Shown here: piece after piece, positions 8,195 through 16,017 of the stretch
Position numbering within the stretch: position 1 is the stretch's first letter
Layout of the letters: each line of letters begins with the position of its first letter
NCBI RefSeq assembly: GCF_944387725.1
Contig: NZ_CALXGA010000004.1
Coordinates: 1 to 59,174 of the forward strand
DNA from: an uncultured Intestinimonas sp.
Lineage (GTDB): Bacteria; Bacillota; Clostridia; Oscillospirales; Oscillospiraceae
Reading direction: 5' to 3'
Length of the DNA stretch: 59,174 bases
Program-made: the position numbers and the translations under genes
Notes under the pieces: generated by a model
What the model saw: only the letters and a program-made list of their open reading frames with translations
Told to the model about the DNA's origin: nothing
Databases searched by the model: none

Positions 8195-8740
8195 TCAATA
8201 GAGATCGTCATAAATCTCCTGATAGCGGTCCGCAGGGGAGAAGCGGTCATTGTTAGTGGTGCTCTGTGTGGGGAGATAGTCCTTCAGAGGCGTCTGGCCG
8301 TTGGAGGTGTCCTCCATGACCGCCATCAGCTCCCGGCAGAGGGAATACCGGCCCCGGACATAGGCCTCGTTTACCTGCCAAAAGTAGTCCAGCGCCTGGC
8401 AGGTCTGCTCCAGGACATACTCCTGATGGCTGATGATGTCAGGCAGCACGTCCAGCTGGTCCTGGGCGTCGGCCAGCTGGCTCTCCAGCTGGGCCACCTG
8501 GGCCTTCAGGTCCTCGTTCTCCTGGATGACGTTCTCCAAGGCTGAGGAACTCTCTTCCAGGTCGCTCATGGTCTCATGGTTGGCCCGCTGCTGAATGATA
8601 TAGCTCCAGGCCATCAGCAGAAAGGCGGCGGCGAAGAGGATCACCAGATAGAGCATCACAGAGGTCCCTTTGCGGCGTTTTTCGGTTTCCGACTGGGCCT
8701 TGGCCGGGTCCCACACGGTCTTTTCCGGCTCCTGGCTCAC
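8195..8740 (-). CDS. Single-pass membrane protein with coiled coil, downstream of parB
   Basis: 181 residues. A charged cytoplasmic N-terminus, one TM segment (about 28-46, VMLYLVILFAAAFLLMAW), then a coiled coil (about 55-100) and a Tyr/Asp-rich C-terminal domain. It starts at GTG overlapping the parB stop, so it is translationally coupled. The architecture resembles DivIC/FtsL-like proteins, but I cannot assign it. Its operon position suggests a link to segregation or division (inference). Confidence 0.8.
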   Translation of the reverse strand: MSQEPEKTVWDPAKAQSETEKRRKGTSVMLYLVILFAAAFLLMAWSYIIQQRANHETMSDLEESSSALENVIQENEDLKAQVAQLESQLADAQDQLDVLPDIISHQEYVLEQTCQALDYFWQVNEAYVRGRYSLCRELMAVMEDTSNGQTPLKDYLPTQSTTNNDRFSPADRYQEIYDDLY

Positions 8741-9627
8741 AGGGGGCTCCCTCCCTTCAAGGTCTCCTCCAGCCGGTCCAGCAGCGCGGTCAGGTCCTCG
8801 TCATTGTAAAACTCAAACTCCAGCCGGCCCTTTTTGGGGCCCATGGTGATGGAGACCTTCCGGCCCCAGCGGGCCGAGAGCTCCTTGGCGGCGGCGTCCC
8901 GGTACAGCTTCATGGGGTCTGACGGCTTTTCGCCGCCGCTGTCCTCCATCTCCTCCCGGTCCCGGGCCAGGCGCTTGGCCAAGGCCTCGGTCTGCCGCAC
9001 GGACAACCCCTCGGCCACCACCTTCTGAGCCAGCTTCTTCTGCTCCTCGGCGCGGGGCAGCGACAGCAGCGCCCGGGCGTGGCCGGCGGAGAGCCTGCCC
9101 TCCTCCACCAGGGCCCGGACGGCGTCGGGCAGGGCCATCAGCCGCAGGGCGTTGGCCACCGCCGGACGGGACTTGCCCACCCGCCGGGCGGCCTCCTCCT
9201 GGGTGAGGCCGTACTCCTCGATCAGGGCCTGGTAGCCCATAGCCTCTTCCATGGGATTCAAGTCCTCCCGCTGGAGGTTTTCAATGAGGCCAAGCTCCAT
9301 GACCTTGCGGTCATCGGCCTCCACAATGACGGCCGGCACCTCACGGAGGCCGGCCAGCTTGGCCGCCCGCCAGCGGCGCTCCCCGGCGATGATCTGGTAG
9401 TAGCCGGAGGCCAGCCGCCGGACCGTCAAGGGCTGTAGGATGCCGTGGAGCCGGATGGACTCGGCCAGAGCGGCCAACGTCTCCTGGTCAAAGCGCTTCC
9501 GGGGCTGTTTCAGTCCCGGCTCCACCTGGGCGATGGGGAGGAGGACGGAGCCCCCTTCCTGGGTCTGGAGGGCGGCGTCCCCCAGCAGGGCCCCAAGCCC
9601 TCTGCCCAGGCCCCGTTCTAGTGCCAT
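8737..9627 (-). CDS. parB: Chromosome-partitioning protein ParB/Spo0J
   Basis: CTP-dependent clamp that loads at parS and recruits SMC. 296 residues. The N-terminal LERGLGRGLGALLGD, the CTPase motif GERRWRAAKLAGLREVP (about 85-101), the helix-turn-helix (LTQEEAARRVGKSRPAVAN) and the C-terminal dimerisation domain are all recognisable. The ATG at 9627 is preferred because AGGAGTGATCCT precedes it; the open frame extends 48 bases further without a better site. Operon with parA upstream. Confidence 0.95.
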   Translation of the reverse strand: MALERGLGRGLGALLGDAALQTQEGGSVLLPIAQVEPGLKQPRKRFDQETLAALAESIRLHGILQPLTVRRLASGYYQIIAGERRWRAAKLAGLREVPAVIVEADDRKVMELGLIENLQREDLNPMEEAMGYQALIEEYGLTQEEAARRVGKSRPAVANALRLMALPDAVRALVEEGRLSAGHARALLSLPRAEEQKKLAQKVVAEGLSVRQTEALAKRLARDREEMEDSGGEKPSDPMKLYRDAAAKELSARWGRKVSITMGPKKGRLEFEFYNDEDLTALLDRLEETLKGGSPL

Positions 9628-9671
9628 AGGATCACTCCTTTTTTGTGATGCTCCCCGTCTGGGGATGGGAT

Positions 9672-10448
9672 TCAACGTTTTGCCGCCACCAGCGCATTTT
9701 TCTCCAGCACCTCCTCCGCCAGGGCCTGGTAGGCCTCAGCCCCCCGGGAGAGACTGTCGTAGGCCGTCACCGGCTTGCCGTGGCTGGGGGCCTCGGAGAG
9801 GCGGACGTTCCGGGGGATGACGGTGGCGTAGACCCTGCCGGGGAAGTGGCGCTTGACCTCCTCCGCCACCTGCATGGACAGATTGGTCCGGCCGTCATAC
9901 ATGGTGAGGACCACACCCTCCAGGTCAATGTCCCGGTTCAGGGAGCGCTTCACAATGCGGATGGTGGTCAGCAGGTCGCTGAGGCCCTCCAGGGCGTAGT
10001 ACTCACACTGGACCGGCACCAGCACCGTGTCTGCCGCGCACAGGGCGTTGAGGGTCAGCAGCTCCAGGGAGGGAGGACAGTCAATGAAGAGGTAGTCATA
10101 CGCATCCCGAAAGGGCGCCAGGGCGTCCTTCAGCAGGTACTCCCGGCGCTCCATGCCGATCATCTCCACCGTGGCCCCGGCCAGAGACTTGTTGGATGGG
10201 ATCACGTCGGCCCAGGCCGTGGACACCACCGCCTTCCGGCAGTCCGCCCCGTCGATGAGAACGTCGTAGATGGAGGGGGAGGCCGTAGTTTTATCCACCC
10301 CGAAGCCCGAGGTGGTGTTGGCCTGGGGGTCAAAGTCACAGACCAGCACCCGCTGGCCCTGGGCCTGCAGGGCGGCGGCCAGGTTCACACAGGTGGTGGT
10401 CTTGCCTACGCCGCCCTTTTGGTTGACGATTGCAATGGTCTTTCCCAT
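9672..10448 (-). CDS. parA: Chromosome-partitioning ATPase ParA/Soj
   Basis: Soj-type ParA ATPase, 258 residues. The deviant Walker A motif QKGGVGKTTT lies at residues 10-19, Walker A' is DFDPQAN, and Walker B is LFIDCPPSLELL. It works with Spo0J in origin segregation and in DnaA regulation. AGGAGCGAATGTCTC precedes the ATG. Its leader contains a structured repeat element and a promoter, with two parS sites immediately upstream. Confidence 0.96.
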   Translation of the reverse strand: MGKTIAIVNQKGGVGKTTTCVNLAAALQAQGQRVLVCDFDPQANTTSGFGVDKTTASPSIYDVLIDGADCRKAVVSTAWADVIPSNKSLAGATVEMIGMERREYLLKDALAPFRDAYDYLFIDCPPSLELLTLNALCAADTVLVPVQCEYYALEGLSDLLTTIRIVKRSLNRDIDLEGVVLTMYDGRTNLSMQVAEEVKRHFPGRVYATVIPRNVRLSEAPSHGKPVTAYDSLSRGAEAYQALAEEVLEKNALVAAKR

Positions 10449-10502
10449 GAGACATTCGCTCCTGTTTCTCTGTTTGCCCCGACGGGTTGGGATAGGTCTC
10501 CA

Positions 10503-10667
10503 TTCTCATGCGTAAAAAACAAAGCCACAGGTCTGGAAAGGCTCTCCGCCCATTGGCTCTGCACATCCTGGGGCAGTCTTTTTCAGCGCGCCCCACGCGG
10601 ACACAAAGAACTGTGCGGCCATGCCGCACGAATCAACCCCTTTGCGGTCAATTCAGCCAATGACATT
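10503..10667 (-). repeat. Structured leader element, copy C (upstream of parA)
   Basis: Read on the minus strand it begins AATGTCATTGGCTGAATT, continues with GGTTGATTCGTGCGGC and a GTGCGGC/GCCGCAC hairpin, and ends with GGCTTTGTTTTTTACGCATGAG. The two ends match the copies at 34290-34541 and 39391-39612; the middle is diverged but still forms hairpins (GGGGC...GCCCC). It lies between the parA promoter and the parA Shine-Dalgarno, so it would be the parA 5' UTR. Confidence 0.65.
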
Positions 10668-10696
10668 ATTATAATGCCCCCGGCGGCGGAATTCAA
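10668..10696 (-). promoter_or_regulatory. Probable sigma-A promoter of parA
   Basis: On the minus strand TTGAAT (10691-10696), a 17-bp spacer and TATAAT (10668-10673). It lies 12 bp downstream of a parS site, so ParB binding could influence it (inference). Confidence 0.75.
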
Positions 10697-10707
10697 CAGG
10701 CAATGTG

Positions 10708-10723
10708 TGTTTCACGTGAAACA
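10708..10723. other. parS: parS centromere site 2
   Basis: TGTTTCACGTGAAACA, a perfect palindrome identical to site 1, in the spacer between noc and parA and just upstream of the parA promoter. Confidence 0.93.
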
Positions 10724-10756
10724 AGGTCTACAAAAACCGCAGAAAAAAGCGCGGAA

Positions 10757-10772
10757 TGTTCCACGTGAAACA
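10757..10772. other. parS: parS centromere site 3
   Basis: TGTTCCACGTGAAACA is identical to the B. subtilis parS consensus. It lies 49 bp from site 2. Together with site 1 this makes three parS sites within 2.6 kb, about 12-14 kb left of oriC. Confidence 0.95.
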
Positions 10773-10937
10773 TTCCGCACGATATGGGCGGGCGCAGGGG
10801 AGGGAGGAGGCCCTTTCGGGCGCCCGGCCCGAGGCCGGGAGCTTGACCGCCGGCCCGCCGCAGGACCCCGAGAAATTGCAGAGGGCATTGTGCCTCCGGG
10901 GTCCAACCACCGTCCAATCAGCCAGGCAGACAACCGC

Positions 10938-11771
10938 TTAACCCTTGGCCCGGCGCCGGGATTCCGCCGGAGTCTTTGGAATGCGGATGGTCAGCAGGAT
11001 ATTCTCCTCCGTCTCCTCCCGGGCGCACTGGGCGTCGATACCCGCCCCCTGCATCACCGAGAGGCCCCGGTCCACACTGTTGAGGAAAAACCGTACATCC
11101 TTGATGAGGTAGATGGGCTTTCGCCGCTTGGGGGGCTTGGGTGTCAGCAGGCTCTCGATGTAGGCCTCGGTCTGGGCCACCGTCAGATGGGCGGCGGCAA
11201 TGTGATCCAGGGCGGAGCGCTGCGCGCTCTCCCCCTCCAGCCGCAGAAGGGCCCTGGCGTGCCGCTCCGTGAGGCCGTACTTTCGTAGCAGCGCCCGAAT
11301 CTCCGGGGAGAGCTTCAGCAGGCGCAGCTTGTTGGCCACTGCAGACTGGGACTTTCCGATGCGCCGGGCGGCCTCCTCCTGGGAGAGGTGATAGGTGCGG
11401 ATGAGCCGGTCCAAAGCCTGGGCCTCCTCCAGGAAGTTCAAATCCCGGCGCTGGAGGTTTTCCACCAGGGCCAGCAGGGAGGAGGCCCGGTCGTCCACAT
11501 CCACCACAATACAGGGCACCTCCCGAAGTCCCGCCAGCTTGGCCGCCCGGAGCCGCCGCTCCCCGGACACCAGCTCCCAGCCGTCGCCCTGACGGCGCAC
11601 CGACAGGGGCTGCAGAATGCCGTGCTCTTGGATGCTCTGGGCCAGCTCCTCCAGCCCCTGAGGGTCAAACTGGGTCCGGGGCTGCCCCGGGTTGGGCCGC
11701 AGCTCCTCCACCAGCAGATAGAGCACCTTGCCGGTCTCGAAAAGCCCCTCTCTTTTTCGGAAAATCGGCAT
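10938..11771 (-). CDS. noc: ParB-like nucleoid occlusion protein Noc
   Basis: Second ParB-family protein, 277 residues. It has the CTPase motif GERRLRAAKLAGLREVP and the HTH region LSQEEAARRIGKSQSAVAN. The start at ATG 11771 (AAGAAGG upstream) gives an N-terminus MPIFRKREGLF that could serve as the short membrane-binding helix seen in Noc (inference). The position between rsmG-type genes and parA/parB matches noc in Firmicutes. It could alternatively be a second chromosomal ParB; binding-site specificity cannot be read here. Confidence 0.85.
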   Translation of the reverse strand: MPIFRKREGLFETGKVLYLLVEELRPNPGQPRTQFDPQGLEELAQSIQEHGILQPLSVRRQGDGWELVSGERRLRAAKLAGLREVPCIVVDVDDRASSLLALVENLQRRDLNFLEEAQALDRLIRTYHLSQEEAARRIGKSQSAVANKLRLLKLSPEIRALLRKYGLTERHARALLRLEGESAQRSALDHIAAAHLTVAQTEAYIESLLTPKPPKRRKPIYLIKDVRFFLNSVDRGLSVMQGAGIDAQCAREETEENILLTIRIPKTPAESRRRAKG

Positions 11772-11873
11772 AAGAAAGCCTTCTTTCACAGATTGATATC
11801 CATATTTTACCACATTCTCCGGTGAAATCTGCCGCTCCCCGTCGAAAGGCCATTTTTTCCTCCCAGACAAAGG

Positions 11874-11895
11874 GGGGGCCTCCGAAGAGGCCCCC
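11874..11895 (-). terminator. Tetraloop terminator
   Basis: On the minus strand GGGGGCCTC-TTCG-GAGGCCCCC, a stable stem with a UUCG loop, just after the stop of the hypothetical gene at 11899. The T-run is poor (CCTTTG). Confidence 0.6.
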
Positions 11896-11898
11896 GCG

Positions 11899-12450
11899 TC
11901 AGAGCGTTTTTTCATAGATGCACAGACCGTCCGCCCCGCTCCGGCGCACCGCGAAGCCATCGGGCGGAGCAGCGCCGCCAAGGCCCAAAATCCACGCCGT
12001 CATATTTTGGGCGCTCTCAATGGCCCGGTCCAGGTCCCCCTGATAGTCAAAGACCGTCTCCACGCCGATCCCCGCCGCCAGAAACATGCCCGGCGCACCG
12101 CGCGCCAGCAGTGCGATGCTCCGGTAAATGGCCGCGTAGCAGGACCGATTCTCTGCTGTGATACGGTCACGGTCAAGCTGGGGATGACCAAAGGTATCCA
12201 CCCAGGCGGTAAAGATGGCTTCCGCCCCCGCCCGCTCCAGATGCCAGCCCGCCGCCCGAAAGGCGACAGCGGCACACTCCGCCACAAGGATGGGATGCCG
12301 CGCCAGAAGCTCCGTCAGAGGGCCGGGCATCTCCACCGGCTGCGGGTTGTCAAACTGCCAGCTGTCCATGGAGACAAGGGACCGCGTGGTGATCCCGTAC
12401 CCACGGATCAGCCTCTGTATGGTCCACAGCTCGGGACACTTCCGAAGCAT
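11899..12450 (-). CDS. Hypothetical protein
   Basis: 183 residues if begun at the ATG at 12450, which has GGAGG 8 bases upstream; the frame stays open to 12594. I do not recognise the family. It is moderately hydrophobic in the middle (about 45-60 and 110-125), without a signal peptide. It follows the YitT gene closely and is followed by a terminator-like hairpin, which supports a real gene. Codon use resembles its neighbours. Confidence 0.55.
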   Translation of the reverse strand: MLRKCPELWTIQRLIRGYGITTRSLVSMDSWQFDNPQPVEMPGPLTELLARHPILVAECAAVAFRAAGWHLERAGAEAIFTAWVDTFGHPQLDRDRITAENRSCYAAIYRSIALLARGAPGMFLAAGIGVETVFDYQGDLDRAIESAQNMTAWILGLGGAAPPDGFAVRRSGADGLCIYEKTL

Positions 12451-12568
12451 CAGGTGGACCTCCAGCACTGCGGCCACAGCCATCCCCTCCCACACCGAAC
12501 ATACAAGCCGTCCCGCACCATAGCCTGCGCAGTGGGGCGGGACGGCGGGCTCCGGCTCTCCCAGGCCG

Positions 12569-13426
12569 TCAGGCCTGGAGGAAACCCTTTCCAAAGATTT
12601 CGCTGGAGTTGGTGACGATCATGAAGGCCTGGGGGTCGTGCTCCTTGAGATACCGCCGCAGGAGGACGGCCTGGCCACGGCTGAGGACCGTCAGCACAAT
12701 GTGGTGCTCCTTTTGAGTATAGGCCCCCTGGGCGTCCCAGACCGTGGCCCCCCGGATGAGGGTCTGGGTGATAAAGTCCGAGGCGATCTCCGGGTGGGAG
12801 GTGACGATCATAAAGGCCTTGCGGCGGTTGAGGGACTCGATGGCGCTGTCCACCAGCACCGACTTGAGCACCAAGCCCAGCAGGGAGCACAGCCCTGCGG
12901 TGATGTCGAAGACCAGCAGGGCCGCCGCCGCGATGAGGACATCGGAGCACAGCAGGGCCCGGCCCACGTCCAGGCCGGTATACTTCTTGAGTATCATGGC
13001 GGCAATGTCAGTACCCCCGGTGGAGGCGTCCAGATTAAAGAGAATGGCCGAGCCCAGGGCCGGCAGGAGCACCGCGAAAAAGAGCTCCAGCATCAGTTCG
13101 CCGGTAAGGGGCTCTGACAGGGGGCACAGCCACTCGAAGACCTGGACCAGGGCGGAGTAGAGCAGAGAGCAGTAGACCGTCCGAAATCCGAAGCCCTTGT
13201 CCAGCAGCAAAAAGCCCAGCACCAGGAAAAGCAGGTTAATCAGGGTGTTAAACACCGAGGGGGTCAGCCAGGCGTGGGGAAAGAGCTCCCCCAGCAGCAC
13301 CGCCAGGCCGGATACCCCGCCCATAGAGAAGTGGTTGGGAAACTTAAAGAAATAGACCCCTGCGGACACCAGGACGGTGCCCAGGGTGATGAGCAGGAAT
13401 TCCCGCACATCCTGTTTTTTCCCCAT
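12569..13426 (-). CDS. YitT-family membrane protein (DUF161/DUF2179)
   Basis: 285 residues. Five or six hydrophobic segments fill residues 8-180, with the GGVSGLA and ASTGGTDIAAMIL signatures of the YitT family. A soluble C-terminal DUF2179-like domain (about 195-280) follows, containing RKAFMIVTSHPEIASDF and the LKEHDPQAFMIVTNSSEIFGKGF motif. The transported substrate is unknown. GAGGAG lies upstream of the ATG. Confidence 0.9.
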   Translation of the reverse strand: MGKKQDVREFLLITLGTVLVSAGVYFFKFPNHFSMGGVSGLAVLLGELFPHAWLTPSVFNTLINLLFLVLGFLLLDKGFGFRTVYCSLLYSALVQVFEWLCPLSEPLTGELMLELFFAVLLPALGSAILFNLDASTGGTDIAAMILKKYTGLDVGRALLCSDVLIAAAALLVFDITAGLCSLLGLVLKSVLVDSAIESLNRRKAFMIVTSHPEIASDFITQTLIRGATVWDAQGAYTQKEHHIVLTVLSRGQAVLLRRYLKEHDPQAFMIVTNSSEIFGKGFLQA

Positions 13427-13441
13427 TGCATCGCACTCCTC

Positions 13442-15112
13442 TCATGACCGCTGGGCCTGGACGGCCGTCCAGACATCGTAGAAGGGGATGTCCGCCGCCG
13501 TGGGGATGGTGCCCAGCCGCCACAGGGAGACCCCTGTGATGCCGAACATCCGGGCCAGGTTCAGCTTGTCTGTGACGCTCCGGGCGTCCTCATACCACAG
13601 GGCCACCCGAAGGCCCCCCTCGGTGGTGTAGAGGGCCATGGGGTTCCGGGCGCTCTCGTCGTAGGTCACCACCGTATCGCTCTGCCCCAGCCGCTGGCGG
13701 ATCACCTCCGGACCTGGGTGGTAGATGGTGGTATCGGCCAGGAGGCCGTTTTCGTCCACCGCAAACCCGGCGGTGCCGAAGGAGATCTGGAGGACAATCT
13801 TGCTCCTGTCCTGGACCCCGGTGTCCGGGTCGGTGATGGAGCACAGAGCCCGGTAGATGCTGGGCAGGGGGGTCACCGGGGAGTCGGGGGTGTGGGTCCC
13901 CACATACTCCTCCGGTACGCTGGTCCACTGGTAGTCGTGGGCCATAAGGATCACCTTATCGCAGACCTCCCCGATGGCCCGGTAGTCGTAGCCCTGATAC
14001 CAGTCGTCCGGGGGGACGCAGACATAGAGGGTCTTGCCCTCCGGCAGGGCGGCCCGGAGCTCTGTGAGGAAAGAGACAAAGTCGGCCCGCAGGAGGTCGG
14101 TCCGCAGGCCCTCAAAGTCGATGGTGATGCCAGCGTAGTCCGCTGAGGCGGCGGCAAGGGCCTCCACCGCCTGGGCCCGGGCCTGCGGGTCGGGGAGGAC
14201 GGCCTCCAGCACACTGGTGGAGGAGCCGTCGGCCAGATCCACATTCCGGGCGGTGTCGGCGTAGACGTTCAGATTGTAGGGAGTTCCGTTTCCCTGGAAA
14301 TAGGAGAGGGCCAGCTCTGCCCCCGCCGGAATGGCCCAGTCGTTGCCGTTGGTCCGGGTGGTGTTCATGCGGGGACCCGCGGCCGAGTCGTACTCCAGCC
14401 GGGACCAGCCCAGGGAGACCACCTCCATGGTATCCGTAAGGCCGATCTGCCCATAGGAGGCAAAGGCGTAGAAGGCGTTGAGGAAGTCGACCCTGGAGAC
14501 ATACCGCTCATAGACCCGCACCAGCATGGCCGCCGCCTGGCCCCGGGTGGCGAAGGCCTCCGGCTGAAAGAGGAGGACCCCGTCCACCTCCACGCCGGTG
14601 GTCATGCCCATGGACGCGGCCAGGGCGATGTGCCCCACATGACTGGTCACATCGGGGAAGGGGGCACCCTCTCCGGCAATGTCGTTGGCCAGGGTCTCAT
14701 AGCCCAGGGCCCGGACCAGCATCACCGCCATGTCCTCCCGGCTGATGTAGGACAAAGGGTAAAAGGCCTCTCCGGCCTCCAGGACCCCCCGGGCCAGGGC
14801 GGCTTCCACCGCCGCATAGTACCAGTCCCCGGGCTGGACGTCGGAGAAGGAGGGTTTCGCCGGCTCCACCGGCTCCCACGAGAACATCCGCTGGAGGATC
14901 ACGACAAAGCTGGCCCGGTCCAGGGTCTCCTCCGGGCGGAAGGTGCCGTCCGCCAGACCCTCAATGAGGCCATAGTCCGCCGCCTTTCGGATGTCGGCAT
15001 AGGCCCAGTGCTCCTGGGAGACGTCGGGGAACTCCACCGATTGGGCCGAGGCGGTGAGACCGCTGAGCAGCGCCATGCAGAAAAGCAGGGCGGCGAGTCG
15101 TTTGACATACAT
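13442..15112 (-). CDS. S-layer-homology glycoside hydrolase family 18 protein
   Basis: 556 residues. A signal peptide ends about ASA (24), three SLH repeats (about 26-195) anchor the protein to the wall, and a GH18-like catalytic domain (about 230-550) follows. The acidic motif ITIDFEG carries D332 and E334, the conserved acid pair of the family. This resembles spore-cortex or germination YaaH-type hydrolases, so a peptidoglycan GlcNAc-bond substrate is likely (inference). AGGAGG lies about 9 bases before the ATG. Confidence 0.88.
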   Translation of the reverse strand: MYVKRLAALLFCMALLSGLTASAQSVEFPDVSQEHWAYADIRKAADYGLIEGLADGTFRPEETLDRASFVVILQRMFSWEPVEPAKPSFSDVQPGDWYYAAVEAALARGVLEAGEAFYPLSYISREDMAVMLVRALGYETLANDIAGEGAPFPDVTSHVGHIALAASMGMTTGVEVDGVLLFQPEAFATRGQAAAMLVRVYERYVSRVDFLNAFYAFASYGQIGLTDTMEVVSLGWSRLEYDSAAGPRMNTTRTNGNDWAIPAGAELALSYFQGNGTPYNLNVYADTARNVDLADGSSTSVLEAVLPDPQARAQAVEALAAASADYAGITIDFEGLRTDLLRADFVSFLTELRAALPEGKTLYVCVPPDDWYQGYDYRAIGEVCDKVILMAHDYQWTSVPEEYVGTHTPDSPVTPLPSIYRALCSITDPDTGVQDRSKIVLQISFGTAGFAVDENGLLADTTIYHPGPEVIRQRLGQSDTVVTYDESARNPMALYTTEGGLRVALWYEDARSVTDKLNLARMFGITGVSLWRLGTIPTAADIPFYDVWTAVQAQRS

Positions 15113-15271
15113 AGTGGGAAAACCTCCTTTGTGGGTTCTCCTCTATTCTATCAGCTTCGGCGGAACCTGACAATGGAGAATGTACAAGGATCTCCCGAAC
15201 CTGTCTGCCAGGAAGAAATCCATTGGTCAAAAGCACGGACCCATCCCCGGTTTTTTGGTACATTTGCTTGA

Positions 15272-15300
15272 TTGAACCGTAGGGGGCTTTCCTGTAAAAT
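15272..15300 (+). promoter_or_regulatory. Probable sigma-A promoter of xpt
   Basis: TTGAAC (15272-15277), 17-bp spacer, TAAAAT (15295-15300), 37 bases before the xpt start. With so short a leader there is no room for a purine riboswitch. Confidence 0.7.
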
Positions 15301-15336
15301 AGAACCAGAAAAAAATTTCATCGGGGAGGGGCCGGT

Positions 15337-15915
15337 ATGAAACTTTTGGAGGAACGAATTCGGAGAGACGGAAGGGTCCAGGGCAGCGACGTCCTGAAGG
15401 TAGACAGCTTCCTCAATCACCAGATGGATGTGGCCCTCTTTCAGGAGCTGGGCCGGGAATTCAAGCGGCTGTTTGACGGCTGCGGCGTCACCAAGATCCT
15501 GACCATCGAGGCCTCTGGAATCGGGATTGCCTGTGTGACCGCGCAGTTTTTCGCCTGCCCCGTGATTTTTGCCAAAAAGAGCAGAACCAAGAACATCGCT
15601 GGGGACGTCTACACCTCCAAGGTGGAGTCCTTTACCCACGGCAAGGTCTACGATATCATCGTCTCCAAGGAGTTCCTGCTGCCCAGCGACCGGGTCCTCC
15701 TCATCGACGACTTCCTGGCCAACGGCTCCGCCCTCCAGGGACTCATCCAGCTGGTGCGGGAGGCCGGAGCCACCCTGGTGGGGGCCGGCGTCTGCGTGGA
15801 GAAGGCCTTTCAGCCGGGCGGCGGCCTCATCCGCAGCATGGGCGTCCGGGTGGAGGCCCTGGCCCGGGTCCAGTCCATGAGCCAGGAGAGCGGCGTCATC
15901 TTCTGCGAGGGGTAA
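15337..15915 (+). CDS. xpt: Xanthine phosphoribosyltransferase
   Basis: Salvages xanthine to XMP using PRPP. 192 residues, the family length. The PRPP-binding motif is VLLIDDFLANGSA (about 125-137), preceded by TIEASGIGIA in the substrate region. It is monocistronic on the plus strand between two minus-strand blocks and is followed by a strong bidirectional terminator. Confidence 0.95.
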   Translation: MKLLEERIRRDGRVQGSDVLKVDSFLNHQMDVALFQELGREFKRLFDGCGVTKILTIEASGIGIACVTAQFFACPVIFAKKSRTKNIAGDVYTSKVESFTHGKVYDIIVSKEFLLPSDRVLLIDDFLANGSALQGLIQLVREAGATLVGAGVCVEKAFQPGGGLIRSMGVRVEALARVQSMSQESGVIFCEG

Positions 15916-15975
15916 CAGATTTGCTGTCCGGCGGTTCATTTTGGGCTGGCTCCGCCGCAATCGTCACAGCGCAGC

Positions 15976-16008
15976 AAAAACGGCATGGGAAAATCCCATG
16001 CCGTTTTT
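15976..16008. terminator. Bidirectional terminator between xpt and yaaT
   Basis: A perfect 15-bp stem (AAAAACGGCATGGGA) with an AAA loop. T-runs on both strands serve the convergent xpt and yaaT genes. Confidence 0.95.
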
Positions 16009-16017
16009 TACGCTCTG

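Noticed and set aside
15240-15336. Purine riboswitch before xpt, as in B. subtilis
   Set aside because: The promoter ends at 15300 and the ATG is at 15337, so there is no space for the aptamer and no matching core sequence.
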